A stretch of 64,000 nucleotides of DNA from Ceratotherium simum simum (GCF_000283155.1 NW_004454207.1:17237787-17301786), one strand, 5' to 3'. Positions 37,943-49,676 are shown, numbered from the stretch's first letter. The notes: generated by a model not told the origin, from the letters alone. Made by a program: numbers and translations.

Positions 37943-38158
37943 TTTAACATCTGTTGCCAGTCTTCCTCTTTTTTCTTGAGGAAGATTGTCACTGAGCTAA
38001 CATCTGTGTCAATCTTCCTCTATTTTGTATGTGGGATGCCACCACAGCATGGCTTGACGAGTGATGTGTAGGTCCGTGCCAGGAATCCGAGCCCAAGAAC
38101 CCCAGGCCACCGAAGCAGAGCATGCGAACGTAACCATTATGCCATCAGTCTGGCCCCA
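37943..38158 (-). mobile_element. ERE-type SINE (short-body subtype), antisense, 12-bp duplication
   Basis: 'aacatctgttgccagtcttc', 'tgaggaagattgtcactgag', 'ctattttgtatgtgggatgc', 'gcatggcttgacgagtgatg' and head 'ccattatgccatcagtctgg'. Flanking duplicates of aagtgttttttt at 37931-37942 and 38159-38170. Confidence 0.92.
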
Positions 38159-38170
38159 AAGTGTTTTTTT

Positions 38171-38560
38171 AAAGTTTGCAATTCATTCTTCTGGCAATTC
38201 ATTTGTAAAACACATAGCAAAATATTTTAAAGTTAGAATCTTCAAAAAGTACTACAATGTGAAAAAAGATAAGAATAGCAAGATAGCTTGGAAGAGTAAT
38301 GTTAACAGAAGACACACACAGGAAAAAGAAGAGACCTACAGAAAAATAAATAAATAAATATGAGAAAGGAGACAGAAGGGGAGGAGACAAAGTGAAAGGA
38401 AAAACATCCCTGGTCTTCTTGAGATCTTCTTCTTCTTTCTAAACATTAATCTAAGAGAGAAAATCAATCGTCATTAAGCTGTCCCTTTGCAGTATTATCT
38501 GTAACAGTACAATACTAGAAACAACTCAAATGTCCAAAAAATATAGGGAAAGGATTTTAT
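38171..38560. other. Unique intronic sequence
   Basis: Nothing recognised apart from an (AAAT)n patch at about 38343-38360. Confidence 0.5.
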
Positions 38561-38564
38561 AAGT

Positions 38565-38720
38565 TACGTGAGGCAGTGCCATATAGTGGAAAGAGTGTGG
38601 TTTAGGGTGAGGTGACTTCAGTTATGGTCCTGTTTCAACTTGGTTTAGGCAAATGTCTTAACACTTACTTGTATACTAGGGAACTCTGTGGTTCCTTCCA
38701 GGGCTAAAACTTTCTAATGC
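38565..38720 (+). repeat. MIR-like fragment, sense
   Basis: 'gcagtgccatatagtggaaa', 'gagtgtggtttagggtgagg', then 'ggtttaggcaaatgtcttaa', in MIR head-to-core order but diverged. Confidence 0.55.
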
Positions 38721-39335
38721 AATAAAATGTTTAAAAGTTTACATTATTCTGATTTTAGCAAATTTCCTGAATGACATATCTCTTCACACTGTAGGGGAGG
38801 GTAGCAAGCTGTTCTAGAAAAAGCAAAATCTCCAAAAGCCAATAAACCATCATTCATTCTTTCAAGAAATGCTTATTAAATGCCTGGGTTCTGATCTAAA
38901 CCAGGATATTTTTTTCCTACAACAATACCACTGTCAAGTTAAATTTTTACAGTTAATTTCTTTGATCTACATAAAACTTGAGAGCTAAATTATACTTAGG
39001 AATTCTGTATAATACATAGCATATAATAGACTCCCAATAAATCTTGTTTCCTCCCTCTGGTACATAAAACAAGAAAATGAAAAATTGAAAGCAACAATAA
39101 GTTAGCTATATATCTATCCTGGTGTGAAGGGGTTGTTTGACACCAGAATTTGTCACACTCAATTTTCATCACTGTGGTATAAAACACGGTAATATTATAT
39201 TTTAAAAAAATTATATGTGAGAAAAAAATCAATTAATATTCCCTGGTTAATTTCAGCCATAATGGTTATGTAAATTGGGTGCTCTCCATTGAGTGAGCAT
39301 CTCTTTAATGCAGATGAGAAGAAAAGAGGATTCTA
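38721..39335. other. Unique intronic sequence
   Basis: A weak MIR/L2-like end near 38860-38890 ('aagaaatgcttattaaatgc'); otherwise nothing recognised. Confidence 0.45.
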
Positions 39336-39430
39336 ATGATGATGATGATGATGGTAACTAGCATTTATTGAATGCCTACTATATGTACTGTTCTAAGCAC
39401 TTCGCATGCATTATCTAATTTAAACTGGAT
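39336..39430 (-). repeat. (ATG)n microsatellite joined to an antisense MIR end
   Basis: Six ATG units (39336-39353) followed by 'catttattgaatgcctacta', 'actgttctaagcacttcgca' and 'cattatctaatttaaac', a reverse MIR 3' half. Confidence 0.8.
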
Positions 39431-39589
39431 TATAGATAACATAATAGCCTAAAGTGTCCTGCTTGTTGAGTGCATTTTACCTGGCACGTTGACATTCCAC
39501 TGACATTTGATAGACTCTGTAGATGTACTAAGTCCATTCTTCATTCACTTTACAAAAGCTGACTAGATTCTTGTTCATGTACTGTGCTG

Positions 39590-39930
39590 GCACTGTGAGA
39601 AATCAGAGAACAAATTAGGCAGAGACCTCCTAGGGCAGTTATCATCGAGCGGAAGAGACAAATTATGCACACAATAGGATGCAAAATGAGAAATGGTATA
39701 AGAGAGATGGATGTAAAAGGTGGTGGGAATTCACGGAAGGTTTCCTACACAAGTGGAATTTGAAGGCCTCCTTCAAGGAGAGGAAGAATTTGGATATGTG
39801 AGTGTCACATTTTTAAAAAATCTGAACTTGATCAGGACTTTATTCAAATGGATTATTACAAAGAGGGGGGCTATTGCAATAGGAGGAGGGGGTGCTATTG
39901 CAATAGCAAGACCACTCTGACTATAAGATC
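39590..39930. repeat. Ancient repeat remnant with paired palindromes
   Basis: The ctattgcaatag motif with surrounding purine-rich sequence resembles part of an old interspersed repeat. Here the palindrome occurs twice (39871-39882 and 39895-39906); the second is embedded in a 16-bp perfect palindrome, tgctattgcaatagca, at 39893-39908. The 66-residue frame across it is not a gene. Confidence 0.5.
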
Positions 39931-40545
39931 TGCAAGCCTCTCAAGGGTTAGGCAAAAAGAGTTTTTCTTTTATAGGGAGGAGAAAACAAGGCTAGAAAGA
40001 ACTGGGTGTGAGGAATTGGGATGAGCAAGAGTGGCACGATGGGACAGTAGATCAGAGAAAGTTTTATCCCATGGCCAGCCTAGTCTGTGGAAGGACTGTT
40101 AGGAGGGGCTGCGTGCTGGCTTAGGCTGAGGGTAGGTTATAGTTTAGGGGCCTGGGGAAGGAGAGAATCTTAACCAAAGTAGAGTTAACAAGCATTTTGC
40201 TCTGGTTGATCAGTGGGGATAAAAGTTCAGCTAATCATTAATGAGGCAAAGAATGAGAGTTTTGAGGGTCTGTGTCTGTCCTTGTCATAGGTAAACAAAG
40301 GAGCATCCATGAGTCTTATCTGTCATATGGGGAAGAGTGTTTTTTTGCAGTAAACTGTTTCCTGGAACACAAAAGGATGAGGGACTTTTTAACCTTCACT
40401 GTTTTCTGGGATCATAAGGCTTGGGTAAAGTTCAACATTGTCAGGGATGTAGGTAGAAAAAGTCAGTGAGGACTTCCTAATGAGTGAGATGTGCATGGGA
40501 AGGGTTTCATTTAGCTAGGACGTGGAAATTTATGAAAAAGCACAC
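39931..40545. other. Unique intronic sequence
   Basis: Purine-rich, no repeat named and no exon recognised. Confidence 0.5.
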
Positions 40546-40549
40546 TAAT

Positions 40550-40760
40550 AAATAATGACAGTAGCTTTTTGAGTGTCAGGCACTGTTCTAAGACCTTATA
40601 TCTATCAACTCATTTAATCCTCACAACCATCCAATGATGCAGACACAATTATCCTCTCCTTTTATGGACAAGGAGTTTGAATCCCTCAGAGGATAAGAAA
40701 TTTGGTCACACTGCTAGTAAGGTGTACAACTGGGGCTCTAACTCGTGAAACCCATGTCTC
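40550..40760 (-). repeat. MIR SINE, antisense
   Basis: Nearly complete: 'gtgtcaggcactgttctaag', 'caactcatttaatcctcaca', 'ttatggacaaggagtttgaa', 'tggtcacactgctagtaagg', 'ctggggctctaactcgtg'. Confidence 0.85.
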
Positions 40761-41615
40761 CCAACAACTAATTTGACCTCTTTTCATTACTTGAAACTAT
40801 TCCTTTAACCCAAAGAGAGATGGGATAAAACTGCTTGAATAAGAGAGAAGGCGACATGCATTGATTTTCCACCTTCCAAAAATAAAAAAATAGACTCCAA
40901 CAAATACATTTGAAAGAAGTTGCAGGACACAGAAAGAAAAACATAGAAAACCAGAAAGTTGAAGTTTGGATGTGGTGCACTGGTAAGAGCAGCAGCCAAT
41001 GGAACTTGACAAAACAGAATGACAGTTAACAGGAAAGGTTCTGGAGGCAGGAAGTAAAAAAACTGAGCCAGCCAGGACAGAAGGGCCCATTGCTTTGTCT
41101 GCTTTCTCTTTGCATGAGAATGGGGAAAGGAGTGGAGATCAAGGTCAACCTTAACCTTCTTCATAAGCCCAGGTTTCTGGGCTTCATTTGGCTATGAATG
41201 AGATTACTGCAGGCCTTGAAGTATGGGGAGTAGGTGGAAAATGCCTGCTGTTTTATTTCTTGAGAGCAATCCTGAGCTACACTGAAGGCATCCCCACTAG
41301 TAAGGTTTAGCCTTCCAGAGTTAAGGACAATTGCTGAATCCAACAGGCACTCAACTCTCCTTCCCTTTACCAGTTACATTTGCATTTGCTTCTACTGGTT
41401 ATAACTACCATTTTTTTTCCTAATGATTATCTTGTAATTCAGTACACTTGGTCTAATGAGCCAGGGAGGGGGCATAGTACATGGTTGAAAATTTTATTTG
41501 AAAATATTGTTAACTATTTGACATGTAAAGAATTGATCTAAGTTCATCTAAAAGCACAGTTTGCATAAAAATGTTGATTGCTCCAACCAACAGAGATTTT
41601 ATTGGAAATGTAACA
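40761..41615. other. Unique intronic sequence
   Basis: No repeat named. Three overlapping reverse frames (40768-41164, up to 119 residues) exist in different phases of one stretch; they are Phe/Leu/Ser-rich with no domain, as expected of noncoding purine-rich DNA. Confidence 0.5.
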
Positions 41616-41619
41616 TAAT

Positions 41620-41842
41620 AAAAGCAATTAACCTTTATTGAGCCCATTCTAAGCCTCTGGACCAATAGTAGGCACTTTCACATCTTTACCTTTTTTCATC
41701 TTCCCAGGAATCTATTAGTAGGAGATATGGTTTCTACTTTATAGATGAACAAATTAAAGTTAACAGAATTTAATCACTTTGCTCGAGAATTTGTACATTA
41801 ATCCTTAGAGCCAAGTTTTGAACGCAGACCTCCCTGACTTTC
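41620..41842 (-). repeat. MIR SINE, antisense
   Basis: 'aacctttattgagcccattc', 'tagtaggcactttcacatct', 'tctactttatagatgaacaa' and 'agccaagttttgaacgcaga' are in reverse MIR order. Confidence 0.78.
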
Positions 41843-41860
41843 AAAGTCCTCTAAACCATT

Positions 41861-42093
41861 GGCTAGCCCTGTGGCCTAGTGGAGTTCAGCACACTCTGCT
41901 TCAGCGGCCTGGATTCGGTTCCACGGTATGGACCTACACCACTCGTTGGCAGTCATGCTGTGGCGGCAACCCACATACAAAATAGAGGAAGATTGGCATG
42001 GATTTTAGCTCAGAGCGAATCTTCCTCAAGCAAAAAGCGGAAGATTGGCAGTGGATGTTAGCTCAGGGTGCATCTTCCTCAGCCAAAAAAAAA
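41861..42093 (+). mobile_element. ERE-type SINE (short-body subtype), sense, 18-bp duplication
   Basis: 'ggctagccctgtggcctagt', 'gcggcctggattcggttcc', 'gtcatgctgtggcggcaacc', then two tail units with 'gaggaagattggcatggatt' and 'cggaagattggcagtggatg', poly-A. Flanked by an exact 18-bp repeat, aaagtcctctaaaccatt (41843-41860, 42094-42111). Confidence 0.95.
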
Positions 42094-42134
42094 AAAGTCC
42101 TCTAAACCATTCCACTCTGAATCAATTACTCACA

Positions 42135-42300
42135 TTTTCAAGACTAATCAACAACAGCTCTGCTACCTAATAGCTGTGTAACGTGGGGGAAATTATTTAA
42201 CTACTCTTTGACTTGGTTTTTTCATCTGAAAAGTGAAGGCAATCATATATTCATCATAGGATAATTGCGAGGATTAAATAAATTAGTTTGTTTAAGGTAT
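42135..42300 (+). repeat. MIR SINE, sense
   Basis: 'ctgctacctaatagctgtgt', 'aacgtgggggaaattattta', 'actactctttgacttggttt' and 'gataattgcgaggattaaat' in sense MIR order. It lies opposite in orientation to the MIR at 41620, with the SINE between them. Confidence 0.82.
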
Positions 42301-42474
42301 TTAAAAAACATACATAGCTACCAGTTTTATATGTGTTAGCTATGATGATTGAGATGACAATGAAACCATGATCCCTCTTTCTTAAAAACCCAAAGTGAAT
42401 AGCCAAACTCAGGACCTCAATATGACTTTGTATGCTCCAGGAACAGGATTGATTATATATGTATATACATACAG

Positions 42475-42645
42475 TCATTCGTCACTTAATGACGGGGATA
42501 CGTTCTGAGAAATACGTCATTTGGTGATTTCATCATTGTGTGAACATCATAGAGTGTATGGACACAAACCTAGATGGTATAGCCTACTACACATCTAGGC
42601 TATATGGTACTAATCTTATGGCATCACCTTCGTATACACAGTCCA
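42475..42645 (+). repeat. Interspersed repeat fragment (DNA-transposon-like), family not assigned
   Basis: 'cagtcattcgtcacttaatg', 'acggggatacgttctgagaa', 'gtgaacatcatagagtgtat', 'ctagatggtatagcctacta' belong to a repeat common in mammalian genomes. I recognise it but cannot name it safely. Confidence 0.55.
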
Positions 42646-42820
42646 TCATTGACTGAAACATCTTTATGCAGTGCTAACTCTTCTTTGCTCCCCCCATACT
42701 CTTCTAGCACTTTAATTAAAATAAAACTACAGAGAATTAGGAGCATTAGTTTACTCTTAATTGAATTGACATGTAATTTTTTAAAAACACAAATTGGGAG
42801 ATCCCTTTTTTGTCTATTTT

Positions 42821-42883
42821 TTTTTTTTTTAATTTTTTGTTTATTGCAGTAACATTGGTTTATAACATTGTAAAAATTTCAGG
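42821..42883 (-). mobile_element. Very short L1 3'-end insertion, antisense
   Basis: T run plus about 55 bases of the perissodactyl L1 3' UTR ('ttgtttattgcagtaacatt', 'aaaatttcaggtgt'). It sits between exact copies of tgtctatttt (42811-42820, 42884-42893), so it looks like a complete, severely 5'-truncated retrotransposition event. Confidence 0.85.
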
Positions 42884-42979
42884 TGTCTATTTTTAAACTC
42901 TCTGAGTTCCTAAAATCAAGGACAGGGTGGCAGCTTTGACAACTGGGTTTTGGAAAATGTAAAAAACAAAACAAAACAG

Positions 42980-44620
42980 AAAAACAGGATTTGAATAGCC
43001 AACATAGTATTGAAAAAGAAGAACAAAGTTGGAGGGCTGACACTACATGACTTTAATACTTACTGTAGAACTACAGTAATCAAGACAGTGTGATATTGGT
43101 GAAAGAATAGACAAATAGATCAGTGGAACAGAATAGAGAGCCCAGAAATAGACCCAGACAAATATAGTCAACTGATCTTCAACAAAGGAGCAAAGGCAAT
43201 ACAATGGAGTAAAGACAGTCTTTTCAACAAATGGTGCTGGAACAACTGGACATCCACATACAAAAAATGAATCTAGACACAGACCCTACACCCTTCACAA
43301 AAATTAACGCAAAAGGTATCACAAATATAAATATAAAATGCAAAACTATAAAACTCCTAGGAGATAACATAGGAGAAAATCTAGATGACCTTGGATTTGG
43401 TGATGACTTTTTAGATACAGCATCAAAAGCACAATCCGTGAGAGAAAGAATTCATAAGCTGGACTTCATTAAAATTAAAAAGGTCTCCTCTGACAAAGAC
43501 AATGTCAAGAGAATAAGAAGAAAAGTCACAGACTGGGAGAAAATGTTTGCAAAAGATATATCTGATAAAGGAATGTTACCTAAAATATACAAAGAACTCT
43601 TAAAACTCAACAATAAGAAAACAAAACACTTGATTAAAAAAATGGGTCAAAGACTTTAACAGACACCTCACCAGTGAAGATATACAGATGGTAAATAAAC
43701 ATATGAAAAGATGTATCATATCATACATCATCAGGGAAATGCAAATTAAAACAATAGTAAGATACCACTACACACTTATTGGAGCTGCCAAAATCCAGAA
43801 TACTAACAACAAGTGCTGGTGAGGATGTGGAGCAACAGGAACTCTCATACATTGCTGTTGGGAATGCAAAACAGTACAGCCACTTTGCAAGACAGTTTGG
43901 TAGTCTCCTATGAAAGTAAACGTACTCTTATTATATGGTCCAGGAATCATGCTTCTTGGTATGTACCCAAAGGTATTGTCAGTTTATGTCCACACAAAAA
44001 CCTGCACACAGATGTTTATAGCAGCTTTATAATGCCCAAACTTGGAAACAATCAAGATGTCCTTCAGTAGGTGAATGGATAAATAAACTGTTACACTCAG
44101 ACAATGGAATATTATTCAGTGCTAAAAAGAAATGAGCTATCAAGCCGTGAAAAGACATGGAGGAAACTTAAATGCATATTACTAAGTGAAAGAAGCCAAT
44201 CTGAAAAGGCTACATTCTGTATAATTCCAACTGTATGACATTCTAGAAAAGGCAAAACTATGAAGACAGTTGCTAGGAGGGGGGTCGGGAAGGGCGAAAT
44301 GAGTAAATAGAGCACAGAATTTTTAGGGCAGTGACTATGCTCTGTATGATACTATATTATACATTTGTCCAAACCCATAGAATGTACAACACCAAGAGTG
44401 AACCCTAAGGTAAACCATGGACTTTGGGTGATAATGATGTGTCAATGTAAGTTCATCAATTGTAACAAATATACCACTCTGGTGGGGGATTTTGATAAGG
44501 GGGGAGGCTATGCATGTGCTGGAGCAGGGGGTATATGGGAAATCTCTGTTCCTTCCCTTTGATTTTGCTGTGAACCTAAAACTGCTCTGAAAAAATAAAT
44601 TCTTTAATTAAAAAAATAAA
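42980..44620 (+). mobile_element. L1 with decayed ORF2 3' part and 3' UTR, sense
   Basis: 5'-truncated L1 from within ORF2 to the A-rich tail. 'aacaaagttggagggctgac', 'tcttttcaacaaatggtgct' and 'ggaatattattcagtgctaa' are recognisable. The frame 43231-43659 (142 residues, including [14 protein letters not shown] and AKDISDKGMLPKIYKELL) is the C-terminal ORF2 region. Frameshifts before KMNLD and after HLIKK break it, and the downstream part (CTQ.., WKQ..-like segments) is in other frames. Not functional. Confidence 0.92.
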
Positions 44621-45575
44621 GAATTTGCATTTCATTGCCCTGGCATGAAGAATCAGGATCACTAAAATGTTAAGAAATATTACTTATATTTCCCATTTGT
44701 GAGGAACACGGAGATGTTTACGTTGTCTTGACTTACTTGCTTCTTATGGTGGTTGGGCTCCATGGAGCCTGAGCTGAGTCTGAGTTTTTCTGTCTGAAAT
44801 ATATATGTTGATAGGTGTAAACTGTGATCAGAAATCAAACTGGTAAACAAACAAGTAACAGAGGAAGGACTAAGGTACAAAAAGAAGGTTCTTTCCATCA
44901 CCATTAAGTATGGAGAGCCCAGAGGCAAGGACTCAGGATAAGGGCAACCGCTAGGAATTCAAATCTAGATTGAAGTAAAAGTTATTTTAAAGCCTGCAAG
45001 TTTGGAGTGTGTCTGGGTGTTGAGGCTCATTGGCCTCAGCAAAGGCTTTAAACAGCCCTTCGAGTTTGTGACAAATTTATGCTCTGGTGAGTACGCGGTC
45101 TGTAGATAAATCTGGCTAAATTTAAAGGTTTGCAGCAGGGGTTGCATAGGATATGGTGAAAATTGTATTGAAACTGATCTTAAATACTTTAAATGTAAAA
45201 GATTAAACTAAGTTCATCTAGAAGTTCCACTATGTCCTCTATATAGCTATGACTTTTGTCTGTTGCTGCCTTGAAGCTGAGGAGAAAAGAGTAAACAGTG
45301 GCCTGTCTCTCCAGTCCCTACTGACTAGAAAAATGATCACACAAACGACTGCTGATATTTGTTTTTTTGAAAAAAAATCTTTCCATTTTAGAACATAAAA
45401 TTAGTAAAAACAATCTAAAATTGTTTAAGGATTCTACTGATTTCTTCTGTACCTTTGAAACAAAGAACTAAGATACAATTTATACAACCCCGGGCCTGAA
45501 GGTGTGGAGTCCTGTGTGCTAAGATTAGGGCATCTTTCTGCTGCCACCTTGCCTGCCTCAAAACCATTCTCCACA
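44621..45575. other. Unique intronic sequence
   Basis: No repeat or exon recognised. Reverse frames at 44680-44928, 44965-45147 and 45415-45702 lack any known domain. Confidence 0.5.
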
Positions 45576-45579
45576 TTGT

Positions 45580-46180
45580 GAAAACCAGATGCTTAAAAAT
45601 CATCAGTGACTCACTCCACATTACCCAAAGGATAAAGTCCCAAATCCTTAGTTGGTTTATCAAGCCATCAATCATTAGCCTCCACTCACACCCCGTTACC
45701 ATTATCCATCTCTGTTTGCTTTATTATACTTTAACTTCCAGCCAAACTAAACTTTCTTGAGCATATACCAAGGAATATTCCTTCTGCTCAGATCACTATC
45801 CAACCTCACCACATACATTCACTTGATTAACTTCAGTTCATCCTTCAGGTCTAATTTATAACTCCCATGTGAAGTCTTTCCTTAGCCCTCAAATTAACTG
45901 GCTCCCTCTTTGTGCTCTCGTAGTGTCAAAGCACATCTGTTTCAAACACTTTTATAGTCACATATTTAAAGCAGTGTTTCCCAAACTTCAGTGTGCATAG
46001 GAATTAACACGGAGATCCTGTTAAAATGCAGATTCTGGGTCACGGTGGTTCCAACACTGCAGTCCCCAGAACACACACTGAGTAGCAAGGATTTAGAGTC
46101 TATCTGCTTCCCTAGACCTGAAGACAAGATCTTCAGAGCTGACACACAGTAGGCCCGGAATTAACAGCTACTGAATGAAT
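45580..46180 (+). repeat. L2 LINE 3' end, sense, split by a MER5A-like element
   Basis: 'ggataaagtcccaaatcctt', 'aaggaatattccttctgctc' and 'catccttcaggtctaattta' give L2 order to about 45965. After the insertion, 'acacacagtaggcccggaat' and 'ctactgaatgaat' form the L2 end at about 46140-46180. Confidence 0.78.
45967..46110 (+). mobile_element. MER5A-like hAT element in L2
   Basis: 'agcagtgtttcccaaacttc', 'agtgtgcataggaattaaca' and 'gttaaaatgcagattctggg' match the start of MER5A, a nonautonomous hAT element. The right part is shortened. Confidence 0.75.
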
Positions 46181-47280
46181 TTAAAAAGCAATAGAATCCT
46201 CACAGTACAATAATTTCATTTTAAAATACAGGCAGTGCTTACAAATAACCATTTGAGAAGAACCTTGTTAACTTCCTTCCCTCCTTCTGTAGCTTGGTGT
46301 TTCCATCTGTTCTTTCTGTCTCTTTGCCTCAAAGTTCACTGATATCTGGAACTTCTCCCCCAATCTCTTCCTTAATCCTCTATTCTTTCCACGCTCTAGA
46401 GTTAACCCTGGAGGCATTTTCAATGATAGCACTTCTGAAAATTAAAAGCAAAGGAAGTCAGGGTGGAGAGATGAAGAAAAATGAACGTCTGTTCTCTTCT
46501 TCAGACATCAATTGAGTTACTTTCTTCTTTCTCCAAATCTCATCTCCTTGGACCCCATCAGATTGTTTATCAAAGAATCCCAAACACATACCCAGACTCC
46601 ACTTTAGTGTTGTAATCTCAGAAAGCTATTGTCTAGATGTTCCTCAGAAATGGAAATGAACCTTACATCAGCCATTTTTTTACACAAAGACTTGTCTTTT
46701 GATGTCTAAATAGGGACTTTATCTTGTTCTAAGCCTATAAGTATACATTTTTAAATGCATACAAGCCTAGGGCTTGGGGGAGAGAAGACATGTAGCCATT
46801 TTATTCCAAATATTTATAGTTGCATGGATTGTGAAAATGAAAACATAAACTCTCTGTGGTCCCCTTACCACCTATACGCCCAGACTTTGTCTCAAATAAG
46901 TAAAGAATCTTCAAGAGCAAGTGCTGCAGAGCAGTCACTATATCAAAGGAGGAAACCAGGGAAAACGTTCTATCAAAGAATAATTTTCCTACTAAGTGGA
47001 CAACCTTTCAGTAGTACAGGCACTGCTCTTGTTCTCCATTAGGGTTAAACGTATTCCTGAGCAGACAAAACCATCAAGTAAAACATTGTTTCTGGGAGAA
47101 AATGTGTCCTCAGAAACCTCAGACACTGTGATTTTAGGAAACCACAGAGTGACTTTTCTATTAAGACGTACAAATTTTTGTTAGGCTTCAAGTTTCTTTA
47201 TTGTCCAAAGGCATAATATAAGGAAGAAGGTTAATTAGTCTGGATTTCTACGTAAAATATATGGTATGACTCATAGAGTG
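46181..47280. other. Unique intronic sequence
   Basis: No repeat named. Frames at 46294-46515, 46755-47042 and 46996-47184 show no known domain or splice context. Confidence 0.5.
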
Positions 47281-47295
47281 CTCTCTCTCTCTCTC

Positions 47296-47347
<52 letters not shown>

Positions 47348-47471
47348 CATATGATGTGATCTATATTTACATGATATGTAAAATGCATATATATAGATGA
47401 ATCTAATGTATATTTTTAGATGTATGCATTACATGTATATACGTATGTGTGTTTGTGTGTGTGTGTGTGTA
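47281..47471. repeat. Compound microsatellite (CT)n(TA)n(CA)n with an opposed (TG)n
   Basis: CT units at 47281-47296, TA units to about 47309, CA units at 47310-47345, a 100-base AT-rich spacer, then TG units at 47446-47470. The CA and TG tracts are complementary and could pair. Likely length-polymorphic. Confidence 0.93.
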
Positions 47472-48945
47472 TAATCTATATTTTCACTTCTTGACAACTA
47501 AGGTGTGAAAGAGATCAGAAGAAAAACTCTTGGTAAATGTGTAGATTTGTCTCTTAACAAGATGTTAGACATACTATAAATTTCATGCTAAAAATACCAT
47601 CCCCCAAATACAAAGAGAATGGAACAATTATACTAGGGTGTGAATTCTAGCAAATTAAAAGAAATATCTACATGATCCATATTTCTAATTATCTGGCAGA
47701 GTACTGTTAATAACTTTTCTGGAAGGCACAAACACAGCAGTAGCACTTAATTATGATACAGTCTTACAAATATAACACAATGTAGTTTTTCTACTGTCTT
47801 CAAGATCGCATCGGCAGCATAGCCTACCATAATGAACTGTCCTGAAGCTTCAAAATGCTGTTTTCAGCAATTTCGCATTTGAATATTCAGATTTTACAGT
47901 GTGTGAAGTCTGACTTGAATGTACTCCACCACAATAATTCTTACTTCAAAATATTCACATTTTCCTTTCAACTTAAGACCATGTTAATAAAAAAGCATAA
48001 AGAATATTGAAAATAAACAGCTATAGTGAGCTAACAACTAGATAAAACCCCAAGATTCTTCAAGATATGCTAGTGCTTATTTTGTCCAATAGATTTCTTT
48101 TTGCTGCGACACACATGTTAAAAAGTACTTCACACTCTACCATGGTTCTCGGTGGTGAATACACTAGCCCATATTTATCAGCACACATTTATTCAATTAT
48201 CCACTTGCAATAAAAAAATATATCATTCTTTTTCTCTTGATATTTTGGTTCACATCATTTAAGCATATATCTAAAGCATTAATAAAATAATAATTCACAT
48301 ATTTGATGATTAAATAGGAGAAAATCTCTTAAACACTCTCAAATTCTCTGTGATTTTCTTCCCTTTACCAATATTATACCTCTTTTGCTACTCCTTTTAT
48401 CTTAATTAGGGAGAGTAGCCGAGGGTTTGGTAGATAAAGAAAAAAAAGGAAAAGAAGAGTTAAGTCTTCTTAATAAGGAATATTATGCCTAATACTACCA
48501 CAGTAAATCATTATTAGTGGGAATTAGAAAGAGCCCCCTCAAATGTGCACATAATGCTACTTTTTAAAGGTTTAAAATATTTTACTTCAATTTTTAATCC
48601 ACCAGTATTCTGTGTCACTCTTTAAAAATTATAGGAATTTTTACAACCCAGTTTTTTAAATACCAAATGAGAGCTTAACTGCTCTTTTTTGGAGTCACTC
48701 TGGGGTGTTTCACTGATTATTAGCTGTAGGATAACAATAAAAAATAATTTTAGTAAACCACAAGATAACAGGAGCCTCATAAATGAAAGCAGTTTACAGA
48801 GTGCTTATTGACTAAGAGAGCCTTAATATTTCTTCAGCTTGACTAACTTTAGACAGATTTCTTCATGACTATAGGCCTCTGACCTCTCTGTTCTTAGAGC
48901 ATTTACTTTAGAAAACTTGAAATTGTAAATTCTTTTCTATCCCCT
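47472..48945. other. Unique AT-rich intron
   Basis: No repeat or exon recognised in about 1.5 kb and no supported reading frame of note. Confidence 0.55.
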
Positions 48946-48949
48946 TGAG

Positions 48950-49322
48950 ATGTAAATTACTCCCAGGCTCTTGCCAGTTTTACATCCTAGGGATGTCTTT
49001 CTCAAAGACCTGGGACCCTTCCCTTTGAAATGTAATTATCAAGGAAGATAGGGCCCCTATCTCCCAGTCTCTATGGGAGAGTAGAGCCTGATTATTATAG
49101 GTAAGTGACAATTAGCAAACACAGATGACCTAATCGCATTGACCAAACCCCCTCCCCCAGTGTCCTCCAGTACTTTTCCTCTAGCTCATCCCAATGCTTA
49201 AAACCTCTCTTACCTTTTGTTTCGGTGGGGTGGAGTTCTGTCTCTCTTCCCTATTGCAGTAGTCTTTCATAAAATCTTCCTTGTCTGTTTAATTCTGTCT
49301 AGTGCAATTTTTCTATGTCATT
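48950..49322 (+). mobile_element. Probable solo ERV LTR, sense
   Basis: Starts tgtaaattactcccaggct and ends near tctatgtca. It has a TATA-like gcttaaaacc (about 49197), then about 70 bases later a cataaaatcttcc polyadenylation-like signal and a T-rich end. The layout and phrases ('ctttctcaaagacctgggac', 'ccctatctcccagtctctat') are LTR-like. No viral coding sequence. Family unnamed. Confidence 0.55.
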
Positions 49323-49660
49323 ATTTAGACCTCAAGTTTACTGTAAAGTAATCTGGATCAATGTAAATAGATTTTTAAGAGTTTTAATGAATATTCTTAG
49401 ATTTAGCAATGCCTTATCTACCTGCAATCACTATGCCTTGCCCTTTTAAGCTATACCACATTTTTGGTCTACTTTCATCATTCATGGTGGAAGTACTCCT
49501 AAAATGTAGTAATAAGCCTTCAATCTTTTTTCTCAAAATGAAGGAAGCTTTGTTTCTCAGAGTAAAAATAGTTGTGTGTGTGAGTGTGAATAAACAAAAC
49601 TTCACATGTACAAAATTCAAACACTGAAAACCATAGATTAAACCAGTGTTTCTCAATCTT
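49323..49660. other. Unique intronic sequence
   Basis: Nothing recognised; opposed frames at 49409-49671 are mutual shadows without a domain. Confidence 0.5.
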
Positions 49661-49676
49661 TTAAAACTCATTATTA

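Noticed and set aside
40768..41164. Three overlapping reverse frames up to 119 residues
   Set aside because: They occupy different phases of one purine-rich stretch, lack domains and look like composition artefacts.
43231..43659. 142-residue + strand frame, the longest in the window
   Set aside because: It is a C-terminal piece of L1 ORF2, with frame breaks on both sides; a transposon relic, not a host gene.
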